Made by a program: the position numbers and the translations under genes. A stretch of DNA of 64,000 bases. It comes from Siphlonurus alternatus. Its lineage: Eukaryota > Arthropoda > Insecta > Ephemeroptera > Siphlonuridae. Location: positions 26,345,551 to 26,409,550 of the forward strand of contig OX463778.1 of assembly GCA_949825025.1 (NCBI GenBank). The letters run 5' to 3'. Under the pieces are notes generated by a model, which did no database searches, was not told the origin of the DNA, and saw nothing but the letters and a program-made list of their open reading frames with translations. Positions 31,322-42,373 of the stretch are shown here, one piece after another; within the stretch, counting starts at the first letter, position 1, and every line of letters begins with the position of its first letter.

Positions 31322-34300
31322 TACATATATATATATATATTTATATATATTTATTTGTAGATATTTTAATATCAAAGCATCTAGCTAAAAAAAAAATCAA
31401 TATTATACGTTTTGAAGTGTGTTTATCCTTAATTCTATAACATAATATACCGTTTTCAGATTTATGGAGAAATTCAAAGATTTTAAGTTACGATTTTTTT
31501 TATCAATTATTCCAAGTTTTTTGTCAAAACTTAAATTTTGATTTTTTTTTTTTTAATTTAATAAAAATGAAAAAAAAATCCAAATCTCATTGACCTATGT
31601 GAAATTCATGACAAAACTTGACATTTTTTTTCTTCAAATTTTTATTATTATTATTATTTTTTTTTCTTTATCTAAAAAAATATACATTCTCTGCGAATCT
31701 CTGGTGACTCGACAAACATGCACTATACATTCAAGTTGGCCTGTCATCTTTTTCTAAAAATCATCTTTGCTGGAAAACAATTGCATATATCTATATACTA
31801 AATGTTCGTATAAAAGCTTATAAAAATCACTTTTAAACTGCATGCCGGGCATTACAGGAAAGGCGACTAACAAGCTACAAAGAAGCATTGTAACAATAAT
31901 TATCGTGTATTTTTTTTTAACAGCTCTAAAATATATTGATGCGATCATTGAGATAAAAAAAAGGTAAAAATTTCATAGCTTTTAAGTTTATGAAGTGCAG
32001 GAAATACTATCAGTAAGTTTACGTGAGTTTTCTGATCCGTATTAGATGAACACTTATTTAATGGATCCGTATTAAAGACTCATGTGAACAGGCATTTGAT
32101 GCGTATTCATCCAATGTGCTTTAATTATTCACGACGCTTGTCTCAATGCGTATTCAACGTTCAATACGGATCGAAAATTATTATGTAAACAGTTGATGAA
32201 AACGTTTTTGTTGAAAACGCATCCATCCAACACGGATCCAAAAACATCATGTAATGTACTGAATGTGTCAGCAAAGACAACCCGCACCTCTCGGAAAATG
32301 AAGAGGATTTCAACAACTGTTCATAAAAATCAAATTTGATCAAGTTTTAAAAAAAGGGAGGGCAAGAGATAATTTTGAAAATTACACAAAAAAAAGCACA
32401 TGCTGTGTGTGAGTTATAATGAGTTATGTTAATGGTACTAGTAAATTTGTACAATATTTAACCACAGTCTTAAATTGAAGTACACCATTCTATAACACTG
32501 CCACAGTGAAGATTAAATTCCAAATTTATCAATTCCATGGTCATTATAGTTACAATAAGACTAACTTGCATGAGCATGGAGCTCATATGTCAGCCTATAC
32601 TTTGCAGATTGAGTGCAATGTTGTTGTTAATACTCTAAATTTTAAAGTTTTAAAAAGGGGGAAAAAAATTTAAAAAGTCATCGAGGGTCAATTCAGTCAG
32701 CATATTAAAAAAATCTGCGGATCAAATAGGATTTCAAGACCATTTTCACTACAGTTCAGTAAAACGAGATAAGAAACTAAACCTTTACCTGCAATGGCTT
32801 TTATTCTCTTTTGATCCGAGCGCTCCCTCATACTTATATCCCAGTAAACACAACTCCGTCGGTCCATTGTTGGTCCATGCAGTGCTGAGACTGTTGGACC
32901 AGTACTATGCCAATACTCTAAAGTGCCGGTCCAACCATGAAGAAATAAGACTATATTTTATATTGATCTGCGCGCTCTCTCATACACTGATGGGATAAGT
33001 ACTGCAACATACTCAATAATTATATTTTTTTCTTTTTATATAAATTGGACCATGTAGTATTTCACTTTAGTATATAGAAAAATGTTTTTAATTAAAATTC
33101 AGCTTTTTTTTTAACATAAAGGTAGAGATAACGTCGAACAGCTGTTCGACGTAATCCCCTTTGATTAACATTTAAACCTTAGCAAAATGACAAAAATTCT
33201 GAAATTTTTTTGAGAGGCAGATATTAGTGCCTAAAAGCCATAGCAAAAGTTTCAAAAACATTTAACGAGCCGATTTTTTTGAATTAATTTTTTAATTTAG
33301 CTCTCCATCATGGAAAGCCCTATGCTGAAAATTAAAAAAATTAATTAAAAAAAATCGGCTCGTTAAATCGTTTTGAAATTTTTTCTATGGCTTTTAGGCA
33401 CTAACTGCCTCTCCAAAAAATTTCAGAATTTTTGTCAATTTGCCAAGGTTTACATGTTAATCAAAGGGCATTACGTCGATCAGCTGTTCGGCGTTATCTC
33501 TACCTTAATCTCTCCTTTAAAATCATTATATACCCCAGCAGCTTACAAAAACACAAAACAATATAATATTGTACATCGAACAATAAACGAAATTTAGTGT
33601 TTGAAATATTTCCCAAGGGCGATGAATTTTTGTATCGTGCGATGATATAACTCGATCCATATCTAACGTTCTGCAAAACTTAATGTACACAACTGTTGTT
33701 GGCTATCGAATTTTGTACCTCGGTTGTAAGTTGTATAATATAAGTTTTAGTTTAATACTTTATATATTTAAACAAGCCTTAAAGGTGTATGTTATGTATA
33801 TATAATGCATATATAGGAGATAATAGGAGTTATATGGTACCAATTTTAGTGCCGATAGCGATCGAGGATCGAGGGCACCATAAAACACATTTTCAGGTTG
33901 CCTGATTAACAGACTCAGTGAGAGAAAGACTGAGTTGGTCAGCTTGGTATGATTATTTAATTACTGATAATTATGTGTATCAAGCTAAGAATTCAACATT
34001 AAACAATAAGTTCCTCAAATTTAAGGTAGAGATAATATGGATCAGCTGGCCCAATGCTAAAAAAATCCCATTCATAAAAATTATGAAAAAAATTTATAAT
34101 GTTCTCCTTAACATACCTTATCAGTAGGTAAAATATCAGGTATACAAAAACGAGCTAGTTTTTGAGTTATTAATTTTTAAAGTTGACTAATTTAACATGG
34201 AAGTTCCGTTTCTCCATGTTAAATTAGTCAACTTTAAAAATTAATAACTCGAAAACTAGCTCGTTTTTGTATACCTGATATTTTACCTACTGATAGGGGA

Positions 34301-36540
34301 TGTAGAGGAGAACATTTTAAATTTTTTTCATAATTTTTATGAATGGGATTTTTTTAGCATTGGGCCAGCTGATCCATATTATCTCTACCTTAACGTAATT
34401 AGAAATTTTAGAAACGTCACAAAATGCCCTCATCCACAATATAATTCTGCTGATCTGATTTGTATTATAGAAAATAATATAAAATCAATATTATTTAAAT
34501 GTATAATTAATATTTTAGCGCCCAAAGCTGAATTCGGACAATGTCCAACAAATGTGATAAAAACTAGTTTTGTTTTTTGCATTTTGACCAAAACAAGAAA
34601 TGAATTTTTTGGTAATTTATTTGAACAAAACGGTCAAATCGCAAAACCCAAAACCCGTATTGAGACATCAGAGAACTCGACATCAGCTAGTTCCGGTCCA
34701 AAATCAAGAAAACCAAAACCTTATGCCAATTGAAGTCGTGAATTAAATTAAATTATTATATTGATATCTGCATGATAGATTTTCTACCTCAGTGAGTCAA
34801 AGAGTGTCATTGTTGTGACATCGGAGCTTGATACTTGATAAAGTGTAGTGAGTCATACTGTGAGACGAACGAGGAGATTCTCAATGTTGGTGCTTTTAAT
34901 TATGAGTTCAATTTAATTTCGGCTGTTGGTCACTTTTTTATGTTTAGTCAAAACAAAACGCGGCTATACACATGCTCTTAATCATTTACGATTTATGCTA
35001 TAATTAGATTTTGTTTTGTTTGAAATATTATAACTTAAGTTTATAAATTATAGTAAATTTCTGTAATATAAAGTTGTTCACAATAATTTGTTTAGGCGTG
35101 ACACTTTTTTTTAATCTGGAAAACTACATATTTTAATGAAATTAGATTTGCGCAATATTTTATAAATTTCTTATTAACTTATATCTGCAGATCCACAGAT
35201 GTCACGTTATGCAGCAATCGGCAATTATAAAACAAAAATAACAAACACAGTCTAGCATGGTGTTGTAAAAATATTAAAATTCATATTAGTTCATTTTAAT
35301 CTCTACTGTAACATGAATTACTAATTAACATAATTGAAGCACAATTTTGACTTATTAGAAAGACTATTGTTTCAACTGCACACGCGTGCTTCAACGGCAT
35401 GGTGAACTAAATTTGGGATGGTTCATTCGAATCTTAAATGTCATAAAACAGGGAGAGATGAGTCAGATGAGGAGCATGTATAATATAAAAGCTATTGTTC
35501 TCCCCATTCCCAAATGATAACGATAAATGCTCGCTCCTGGTCTTCATATTTGTGACAAACATTTAAAAACTTTATTTGTTTACGGGAAAAAAAAATGCCT
35601 AATTTAGTTTATTTTATTTTTTTTTTGTCACGCTCAATTGAAATTTCTTTAATGAGCTTAACTGAAAAGGCCCCCTTTGATGCACGGGCCCGGGGCCCTT
35701 GGCCCCCTCTGTAGTTACGCCACTGAGTTTGTAACTATGAAATGAATTTCATATTTATGAAGTATTATCAGAGTATTTGAATAATTAATGCATGCAGTTT
35801 TTGCTATAGTTTTAATTCGGCTTTGGGTGCCTGCATGGGTGCTATATAAATATAACTGCTAACATATAGTTATAATATATTATACATACACATTTATATA
35901 ATATAATGTATATAACTGCATGTACTAAAATGTGAACTCTTATTTATATAGGAATTAAGCTAGTCTTATGTTGTTCTTCTTTATTATATTTTTCAATTAA
36001 GTTTAACGGTAGGTTGTAACGAAAAGTATCGAAGTTTGGAATCGAATCGTTCAGTTTTCCTGTTCCTTACATGATAGCTTTATTAGGTGACAATAATTCT
36101 TGAAAACAAGAAAAGCAAGTTTCAGGTAAGTTGATCGATATATTAATTTTAAAAGCATGGAAGAAAATCAATAAAATGGGGACTGCGGCGACCGTTACTC
36201 ATATCTTAATTTAAACAAATCAGCATTTAATTTTTCACACTAAATAATTAATTATAAATGCCAACTTTTATTTATTTATTTATTTTTAGGTATAAAACTG
36301 TTTGTGCGCTACATTAATATACATACACTCCGGCCGTCTACTTTTTAGCGTCACCTTTGAAAATTTACACTTGCAGCCTTGTTAATCACCATAATATTAT
36401 GCTTTGTGAGTATATATCGCATTGGAGATTAACAAGGCTGCAAAAGGGAACTTTTCAGACTTGCATGAGGAATCTGCATGATTTTTTTAGTATTTTCATA
36501 TTTAACCGCGGGTTCAATGGAGGACCATTTAATTTTTTTA

Positions 36541-36576
<36 letters not shown>

Positions 36577-37542
36577 CAGGATTTTTCTGATACCTTTAAA
36601 ATAGTGTTACAAAATTCTTTGTGACATCAGTCATGCAAAAATATTTAAGATGCAAGAATGACAGGGAAAAGGCATTGTATGATTATGACGCCATAATGTT
36701 TTGTAGTTCTATTTTAAATTTTAATGGTGCTAGAGGGTTAAAAAAATCTAAAAAAATTGACAATACGTAAATCGAGGTCTACCACGGAGCCTCAATCAAA
36801 AAATGCAAATAAAAATATTTTAAATTAATAAATTTCAATAATATTAACTCCATCTATATAATGACACGGAAATAATATTTTTAATATAAAATATGTACTA
36901 GCTAGAGTACATGGTTAATTTATTAGTTTACCCTTCTGCAATGTGGACATAATATAATACAGTGTATAATTAATAACGAAAACGTATATAATAAATATTA
37001 TATTAAGGGTAAGATGACACGAAACATCGATTGTAGTAGTCCCATTTGATTAACATGTAAGCCTTAGCATCCTCATAATATAATTCTGATTTTTTTTTTT
37101 TAGTTCTTACTGTTAGCACCAAAAATATCACTCAGTCCGATTTTTTTAAATTAATTTTTTAAATTTTCAGTATAGGGCCCGGCTTTTCCATGGAGACCTA
37201 AACTAATAAATTAATTAAAAAAAATTAGATCGACCGATTGTTTTGAAATTTTTTCTACATTTTTTTGGAACTAAGAACTGTCTCGAAAAAAACAAACAGA
37301 ATTATTATGAGGTTTGCTAAGGTTTACAAGTTAATCAAATGGGACTACTACAATCGATGTTTCGTGTTATCTTACCATTAAATTAAAACCATAAAATTTG
37401 TTGATCATCAACTGTGATTAAAGCTAGCAATCAGTAATTATATATTATATATATTAGATCGTCATTACTAAACTAGCTAGATTAAGTAAATTGGTTTAAT
37501 TAATAAGTTGTGTCCAGCTCCGACTTACCGCCATGGTCCCAT
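17755..37542 (-). CDS. Masquerade-like serine protease homolog with seven cysteine-knot modules
   Basis: Secreted, predicted non-catalytic member of the CLIP/masquerade family. Exons 37542-37529, 26843-24801, 21221-21013, 20221-20067 and 17937-17755 join in phase to 867 aa. Exon 1 gives only MGPW plus two bases; joined to exon 2 it makes a plausible signal peptide ([18 protein letters not shown]). A Pro/Thr-rich linker follows, then seven CxC...C...C...CC modules at about residues 149-195, 250-279, 289-317, 344-384, 409-441, 541-571 and 605-636, with Thr/Pro spacers between modules 5 and 6. The protease-like domain starts near 642. The expected TAAHC reads VPASC (His to Ser), ADLALL keeps the Asp, and the GDSGGP segment is replaced by SGWGAAVLC, so two of three catalytic residues are lost. 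Relatives act in clotting-like cascades, adhesion and melanisation; the role here is unknown. Intron 1 is 10.7 kb. Confidence 0.88.
17979..18111. mobile_element. 133-bp near-perfect hairpin element
   Basis: Ends are TAATAGGTCTGTTC and GAACAGACCTATTA. The arms stay complementary for about 55 bp (CAGAAAGAATCGA, TTTGTGATGAACCTT), with a short loop around 18037-18055. It lies 42 bp upstream (in gene orientation) of the last exon of the protease homolog, so in the pre-mRNA it would fold next to that acceptor. Probably a small palindromic MITE. Confidence 0.7.
19601..19684. repeat. (TA)n tract
   Basis: TA repeats with one AAATAAA interruption, in intron 4 of the protease homolog. Confidence 0.95.
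21781..21823. repeat. (TA)n tract
   Basis: About 21 TA units in intron 2 of the protease homolog. Confidence 0.95.
22269..22327. repeat. (TA)n tract
   Basis: About 29 TA units in intron 2 of the protease homolog. Confidence 0.95.
23383..23540. repeat. Probable DNA-transposon end fragment
   Basis: A C/G-rich island (CAGGCTGGGGGCCGAGCTGC, then CTCCCCCGATTTTTTTTTCT and CTGGATCCGCGCCT) in A/T-rich intron DNA. Ends like CTGGATCCGCGCC are familiar from hAT-like nonautonomous elements. Edges and target duplication are not clear. Confidence 0.35.
24245..24482. mobile_element. Palindromic element, group A copy 2 (diverged ends)
   Basis: 238-bp palindrome ending AGAATGTGAAAATTTTAGTG when read from the right. 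Inner blocks (TTTCAGATTTTTCTGAGACC, AAAAAATTATTAAAAGTC, TGACGTCA) match copies at 16374 and 54480, but the outer arms differ. Lies in intron 2 of the protease homolog. Confidence 0.7.
29188..29605. mobile_element. TTAA-bounded palindrome, group D
   Basis: 418-bp palindrome beginning TTAAGGGCATTGGGTGTAGC and ending with its complement before TTAA. Arms stay matched (GTAGTTGGCAACACTGACG, AATTTGGCTAAATAAAGCC) up to a 40-bp A/T centre. Lies in intron 1 of the protease homolog. Only copy in the window. Confidence 0.85.
31240..31340. repeat. (TA)n tract with CA/CATA edge
   Basis: Roughly 50 TA units with an ACACACACAC head and a few CATA interruptions. Repetitive Tyr/Ile frames on both strands are artefacts. 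Confidence 0.95.
32030..32250. repeat. Degenerate repeat with GGATC/GCGTATT words
   Basis: GATCCGTATTA, GATGCGTATTCATCC, AATGCGTATTCAAC and AACACGGATCC alternate in both orientations, like a decayed inverted-repeat element. It shares wording with 1636-1735. Confidence 0.4.
33117..33508. mobile_element. TTAA-type palindrome, group B copy 1
   Basis: 392-bp palindrome. Left start AAGGTAGAGATAACGTCGAA, right end TTCGGCGTTATCTCTACCTT followed by AA. Inner words TTGATTAACAT, CTTAGCAAA and TCTCCATCATGGAAAGCCCT are shared with 37003-37382 and 61058-61449. The right edge is a TTAA; the left edge has ATAA. Lies in intron 1 of the protease homolog. Confidence 0.82.
34021..34393. mobile_element. TTAA-bounded palindrome, group C copy 1
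   Basis: 373-bp palindrome, TTAAGGTAGAGATAATATGG to CCATATTATCTCTACCTTAA. The core (AAAATATCAGGTATACAAA, AAAGTTGACTAATTTAACAT, loop GGAAGTTCCGTTTCTCC) is shared with the two copies at 41405-42169, but the outer 40 bp resembles group B copy 1 instead. Confidence 0.85.
35655..35728. repeat. Probable transposon-end fragment
   Basis: G+C-rich patch (GGGCCCGGGGCCCTTGGCCC) followed by CTGTAGTTACGCCACTG, whose complement CAGTGGCGTAACTACAG looks like a hAT-type element end. The other end was not found. Confidence 0.4.
36360..36470. repeat. Short inverted repeat, shared with 52240-52385
   Basis: TTGCAGCCTTGTTAATC on the left is mirrored by GATTAACAAGGCTGCAA on the right, followed by AAGGGAACTTTTCAGA. 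The same words (GATTGACAAGGCTTCAAAA, GGGAACTTTTCAGA) recur in LENG8 intron 1, so this is a dispersed element. Confidence 0.5.
36541..36574. repeat. (TA)n tract
   Basis: About 16 TA units. Confidence 0.95.
37003..37382. mobile_element. TTAA-bounded palindrome, group B copy 2
   Basis: Starts TTAAGGGTAAGATGACACG and ends CGTGTTATCTTACCATTAA (one change in the right end). The interior carries TTGATTAACATGTAAGCCTT and a mirrored partner. 380 bp. Lies about 120 bp from exon 1 of the protease homolog, at the start of its long first intron. Confidence 0.85.
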
Positions 37543-37639
37543 GCTGATTCCGCCTGGAGAGTCGTGCGTGCTTTCTCGGTATATTCTGTGCCAAAACTGC
37601 TGCACGAGAACACGCGGCGCAGGACCAACTTGGTGAGGG

Positions 37640-37685
37640 GCGCCCCCCTCCACGCCAACTGTATTATACTGTATATACCAAGTAC
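37640..37685 (-). promoter_or_regulatory. Candidate core promoter of the protease homolog
   Basis: On the minus strand TGGTATATACAGTATAATAC lies about 120-140 bp before the proposed ATG (37542) and just upstream of a G+C-rich leader (37530-37665). A TATA-like motif here fits a start of transcription near 37645. TATA-like words are common in this DNA, so this is weak. Confidence 0.3.
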
Positions 37686-38341
37686 TCATGCAGTAAATAA
37701 GAAACAACAGTTTTCAGTTTTCGTCTATATATATATAGCTGGAACTTAAAAATCAGTAACAAATTTATAAGTTATTTATAAGGCAAAACTCGATTATATT
37801 ATTATTTAAATTTAACGATTGCTATATTATACTATAAAACACATATTAAATTTAAATAAAAAATTAAACATATAATAATTTAATAATTGATATATTAAAC
37901 TATAATTGATGTATATATATGAAAGATTTTTAATTTTTATTGGATCAGGAAATGATAATTTAGAGGGTTAATCCGATTAATTTATATTAAATTTTATTAT
38001 ATATGTTATTCTGAAATTTTTCAGATTTGTTGAATCCCGATGAAACTTATTTTTTACATAATATTTTAAAAATGACATGTATAAAAAATATATATTATTA
38101 AAAGTGCGGCCATGATATATATGTCGGCACCAAAGTCCGAATTCGGGCAAAGCGGGCAAAGACCGAAAAAAAATGCGCACACCTAGGTGTCCCCCAAAAA
38201 AGTTGAAAAAAAAAAAAAAAACATCGAAAATTCACCACTATATGCAGGCTGGGTCATAAACAAAGGTATTTCCTATCAAGGCATAAAGTTTCTTAAATGA
38301 AACACGAATTGCTACTACATAATAATATAATATGTGTGTGC

Positions 38342-38425
38342 GTGTGAGTAATTAATAATAAAATTACCCTGAAAGAACTGGGCAGTCACCCTTGCTAAGG
38401 TAATTTTATTATTAATTACTCACAC
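38342..38425. repeat. 27-bp perfect hairpin with 30-nt loop
   Basis: 38342-38368 (GTGTGAGTAATTAATAATAA then AATTACC) is exactly complementary to 38399-38425. The loop is 38369-38398. It could be a MITE remnant or, less likely, a transcribed stem-loop. The stem is very A/T-rich and has no mismatches. Confidence 0.7.
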
Positions 38426-38459
38426 ATATGATACCGGCCTCACTTGAAATTATATTTTC

Positions 38460-38462
<3 letters not shown>

Positions 38463-38517
<55 letters not shown>
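38463..38517. repeat. (TA)n tract
   Basis: About 27 TA units, bounded by CCTAATATA on the left and TATACTAGG on the right, so the tract is itself inside a CTAGG-type inverted flank. Confidence 0.95.
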
Positions 38518-38518
<1 letters not shown>

Positions 38519-38791
38519 TAGGAAAATGAGGTATTCTTAGATCTATAATAGGCGCCAAGTTGACAAAAATACAAAAGCTGATATTGGCATATAGTTATAC
38601 ACAACAGAAAATATATTATATATATATATATATAATTATATATATACTATGAACTTTTTTCAATTTTTTCTAAAAATTCTTTTATTCCTTTTATTAATTA
38701 ATTAAGGGCCAAATGACGCCTCCATGCAGGATCGAGATGTTTGGCACCAAAGCCCGAAAAAAATGCGCACATAATCTGGGTGTGCCCCTAG

Positions 38792-39180
38792 CGATTTGAG
38801 CAAAGCCCGAAATTAACAAATATTTCGGACTTTGTTCATTTAAATTTGATCATTTCTAGAAGTGCTCAACTCGAAAAAATTGATTGCTTTAACAGTTACT
38901 GAGAAAAAAATTCTAATTTTCTAGCATGATGGTGGCCGGCTTATGGAGAAAATTTTCCCGTCGGGGAACACTTGAAGCCTCTATTATTATTTTTCATTTT
39001 GCTGAATTTCAGCACTGCTAGAGAAATGATCAAAACAATGTGAGCAATTTTTAAAGCCCGAAATAAAACTTCTTGTCGGGGTTTACACTTTTTTCGAGTT
39101 GATTTGAGCACTTCTAGAAATGATCAAATTTAAATGAGAAAAAGCCCGAAATATTTGTTAATTTCGGGCTTTGCTCAAAT
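38792..39180. mobile_element. 389-bp inverted-repeat element
   Basis: ATTTGAGCAAAGCCCGAAAT at the left is mirrored by ATTTCGGGCTTTGCTCAAAT at the right. The arms remain complementary through AACAAATATTTCGG and AAATTTGATCATTTCTAGAA, with a long asymmetric middle. The middle carries GGCTTATGGAGAAAATTTTC, found again at 52760. Confidence 0.7.
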
Positions 39181-40974
39181 ATAGGTTAAGAGCTATAGGG
39201 TAGAAAAATTCATTCTATCCTTAAATTCAAATTCTTATAATGAATTAATTTAACCGATTTAAAAAATTCAAACACTGCATGTTCCCGGGGTAAAAATAAA
39301 GCCTGATTTTGAATTGCAATGTCAAAAAGAAGCTATATAAATAGAATATTTGCATGATATGCTGATGGCTATATATAGCCCACATTTTTTAGTGAAGGAT
39401 TGTTTTACTTAATTAATTTTAAATTATAGCACCAATTAATTAATAGATTCAGAATGGCAAAATTTACGTACCCCTAAAAAAATTTGGTGCCCATCGAATA
39501 AAAATTTTGAATCATTTTAATTTTATAACATATATATATGAAAATCCCAAAAGAGATGATCGAGTCAAATTTTTTGGTTTGAGCGCTCGGCCTTCAGGGT
39601 TGGTAAAAAAAAAAAAAAAAATCGAAAATTCGAAAATTCACCACCATGCAGAGGGTCATAAACAAATTAAAAGAATCTCAGTTTTACTCAGTTATATTAT
39701 ACTATCTGCAGGTCTGCAGCAGGGTACAAACTTACAAAGTCTCACAGCTCCACAAACAAAACCTATATTAGCTGTCATTGCAAAATCCATGACCGAAAAT
39801 GAAACACGTACGAATTGTGACTCGATTTTACTCATATAATTAAGTCATATATATATGTTATATTAATTGCGTAATGTGGCACGTTTATACAGTATATACT
39901 CTCGACCGATCTATATTATATAATTATTCTGCATTTTTTTTAAATTTATAAGTTATAATATATACTGTATAATTTAACTTATATATTATAATGTTATATA
40001 TATATGTCATGTGACTTTGTTTTTATGTTATAGTATTCAATTTCTGTATTGACATGACTAATGTTGTACTGTGACAAATTTTTGTCACTGTATGTACCAC
40101 CTGTGGTCGAATAAATATATTATTCTATATATATTATAGTATATTAATTATTTGTTCATATATGTATTTATTAAAATTTTTATATCTTTTGTATCTCTAT
40201 GTCGTTGTATTATATGTATCTACATGAGAAAATAAATAAATATTATAATATATTATATTATGACAAAAAGAAGGGTATTATATTATACATAATATATATA
40301 TAATATATGTAATATGTAAATATATAATTATAATGCGCTCTCCAGCATATATGCAACTTTTTTAAATTTGAATAATATAATTTATTTATAATATATTCTG
40401 TTACGTGCACGCGGCGTACGTGTATATAATTATATAATATGTAGCTCGCTCAGTTATAGAGGATAATATATATGCAATATTTTATATGTGATTAATAAAT
40501 CAAGATCAATTAACATATTATATTAAAGACATGTGCAATTTTAACTTCTAATTTTTTTTCAACTTCACAAATATATTATATTTGCATCTTGCATCTAAAA
40601 CAAAGACCTAACTCTAGTGTATTAATTAAATATTAAATTAATTAATAAAGTATAGTAATATAAATATATAACTTACATAAAGCTGTATATTAGAGATTAT
40701 ATAGGATTGAATCTTATCTGATTTTTTGTCTAATATCTTTTTAGAATCAATTATAAGCAATTGAGCTGATCGAGGCCATCAGCAGGTCGTTAATTCCAGG
40801 TAATATAATATTATTAATAGTAATAATTATTGCAGTATTTGATAATTATATGTTAGCACCAAAGTCACGACGTTCCTATAACATGTAAATTAAATTGAAC
40901 CTAATATATATATCCGGAGTGCCATATTATATATAATATATTCATCTTAATTTAATATATTCTACGAATGGAGT

Positions 40975-41236
40975 ACCGACCTCAATTTTTTTTATTACAG
41001 GAATGGATCGATAGAGGGTGCAATATGCTACTCTGATTTTTTTCAGATTTTTTAGAGCCCGGCAACTATTTTTTAAAAATTATTGAACTAGGACGTGGAT
41101 TCGAACCCGACCTCGCCAAAACTTTTTAGCAATACTTCCCGGTCCCTACAAAATCTGAAAAAATCAGAGTAATTAACATAACTTTTCATCCTCTATCCAT
41201 TTCTGCTATAAAAAATTGAGGTCGATACTCCATTCA
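40975..41236. mobile_element. Palindromic element, group A copy 3
   Basis: 262 bp, GAATGGAGTACCGACCTCAA to TTGAGGTCGATACTCCATTC. Shares arms with 16374-16690 and 54480-54805. The centre differs: the TGACGTCA pair is replaced by unrelated sequence with GGATTCGAACCCGACC, which resembles a tRNA T-arm on the minus strand. Confidence 0.8.
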
Positions 41237-41404
41237 CCTATAGTCATAACAGCAAAATTATCAAATCTGAAACATTTTCAAGTTGCTAAAAAGATAATTT
41301 TATTAAATTATTTACTCACATATATTAAATACCAGCTGATTTTATTAAAATATTAAATTTATTTTAAGATAGATATTGCATACATGTGCAATATAAATAT
41401 GTAA

Positions 41405-41753
41405 TTAAGGGTAAGGTAACGCCACCAATGTAAAAAATCCCTCTCACAAAAATTCTGAAAAAAATTTAAAATGTTCTCCTCTACACCCCCTATCAGTAGC
41501 TAAAATATCAGGTATACAAATACGATCTAGTTTTTTAGTTATGAATTTTTAAAGTTGACCAAATTAACATGGGAGTTTCATTTCTCCATGTTAAAGTAGT
41601 CAACTTTAAAAATTTATAACTCAAAAACTAGATCGTATTTGTATACCTGATATTTTAGCTACTGATAGGGGGTGTAGAGGAGAACATTTTAAATTTTTTT
41701 CAGAATTTTTGTGAGAGGGATTTTTTACATTGGTGGCGTTACCTTACCCTTAA
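41405..41753. mobile_element. TTAA-bounded palindrome, group C copy 2
   Basis: 349 bp, TTAAGGGTAAGGTAACGCCA to TGGCGTTACCTTACCCTTAA. Almost identical to the copy 61 bp to its right. Inner block CAGGTATACAAATACGATCT is mirrored. The centre is the hairpin around ACATGGGAGTTTCATTTCTC. Confidence 0.9.
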
Positions 41754-41814
41754 TTAAATTTGTCTTTTATAGATATAAATTTAATATTGATATAAAAAAG
41801 TAAAACATTTTTCG

Positions 41815-42169
41815 TTAAGGGTAAGGTAACGCCACCAATGTTAAAAAAAATCCCTCTCACAAAAATTCTGAAAAAAATTAAAAATGTTCTCCTCTACACC
41901 CCCTATCAGTAGCTAAAATATCAGGTATACAAATACGATCTAGTTTTTGAGTTATAAATTTTTAAAGTTGACTAATTTAACATGGAAGTTTCATTTCTCC
42001 ATGTTAAAGTAGTCAACTTTAAAATTTTATAACTCAAAAACTAGATCGTATTTGTATACCTGATATTTTAGCTACTGATAGGGGGTGTAGAGGAGAACAT
42101 TTTAAATTTTTTTCAGAATTTTTGTGAGAGGGATTTTTTTTAACATTGGTGGCGTTACCTTACCCTTAA
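41815..42169. mobile_element. TTAA-bounded palindrome, group C copy 3
   Basis: 355 bp, same ends and core as 41405-41753. The two copies differ mainly in homopolymer length (AAAAAAA runs near 41845 and 42135) and a few single bases. Both edges are TTAA. Confidence 0.9.
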
Positions 42170-42373
42170 TTAACCAAATTTGGATCAAAATGCAAAAAAT
42201 TGTAGTTTGGGTTACTTTTTTAAACATAGTTCAAATTCCACTTTGAGCACTAACATCATTATTATCTATATAATAATATATACATGCAAATATTGTTTTT
42301 TACTATATTAATAAATAAGAATTAATAGGAACTATTTGGTAAAAAATAATAGAAAAAAATTATATCTAATACT

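Larger units (their letters stand above)
37686..42373. other. Intergenic region between the protease homolog and LENG8
   Basis: No gene seen. It holds several palindromic or inverted elements (38342, 38792, 40975, 41405, 41815), a (TA)n tract at 38463-38517, and strings of degenerate repeats. Two of these strings share the block around TCGAAAATTCACCAC plus GCAG...GGGTCATAAACAAA, at 38225-38265 and 39622-39668. Confidence 0.6.

Noticed and set aside
41085..41125. A tRNA gene suggested by GGATTCGAACCCGACC
   Set aside because: No acceptor stem, no D-arm and poor T-stem pairing; it sits in the centre of a palindromic element.
29188..42169. Calling the TTAA palindromes piggyBac MITEs outright
   Set aside because: The TTAA edges fit, but the terminal bases are GGG...CCC instead of CCC...GGG and no transposase is in the window.
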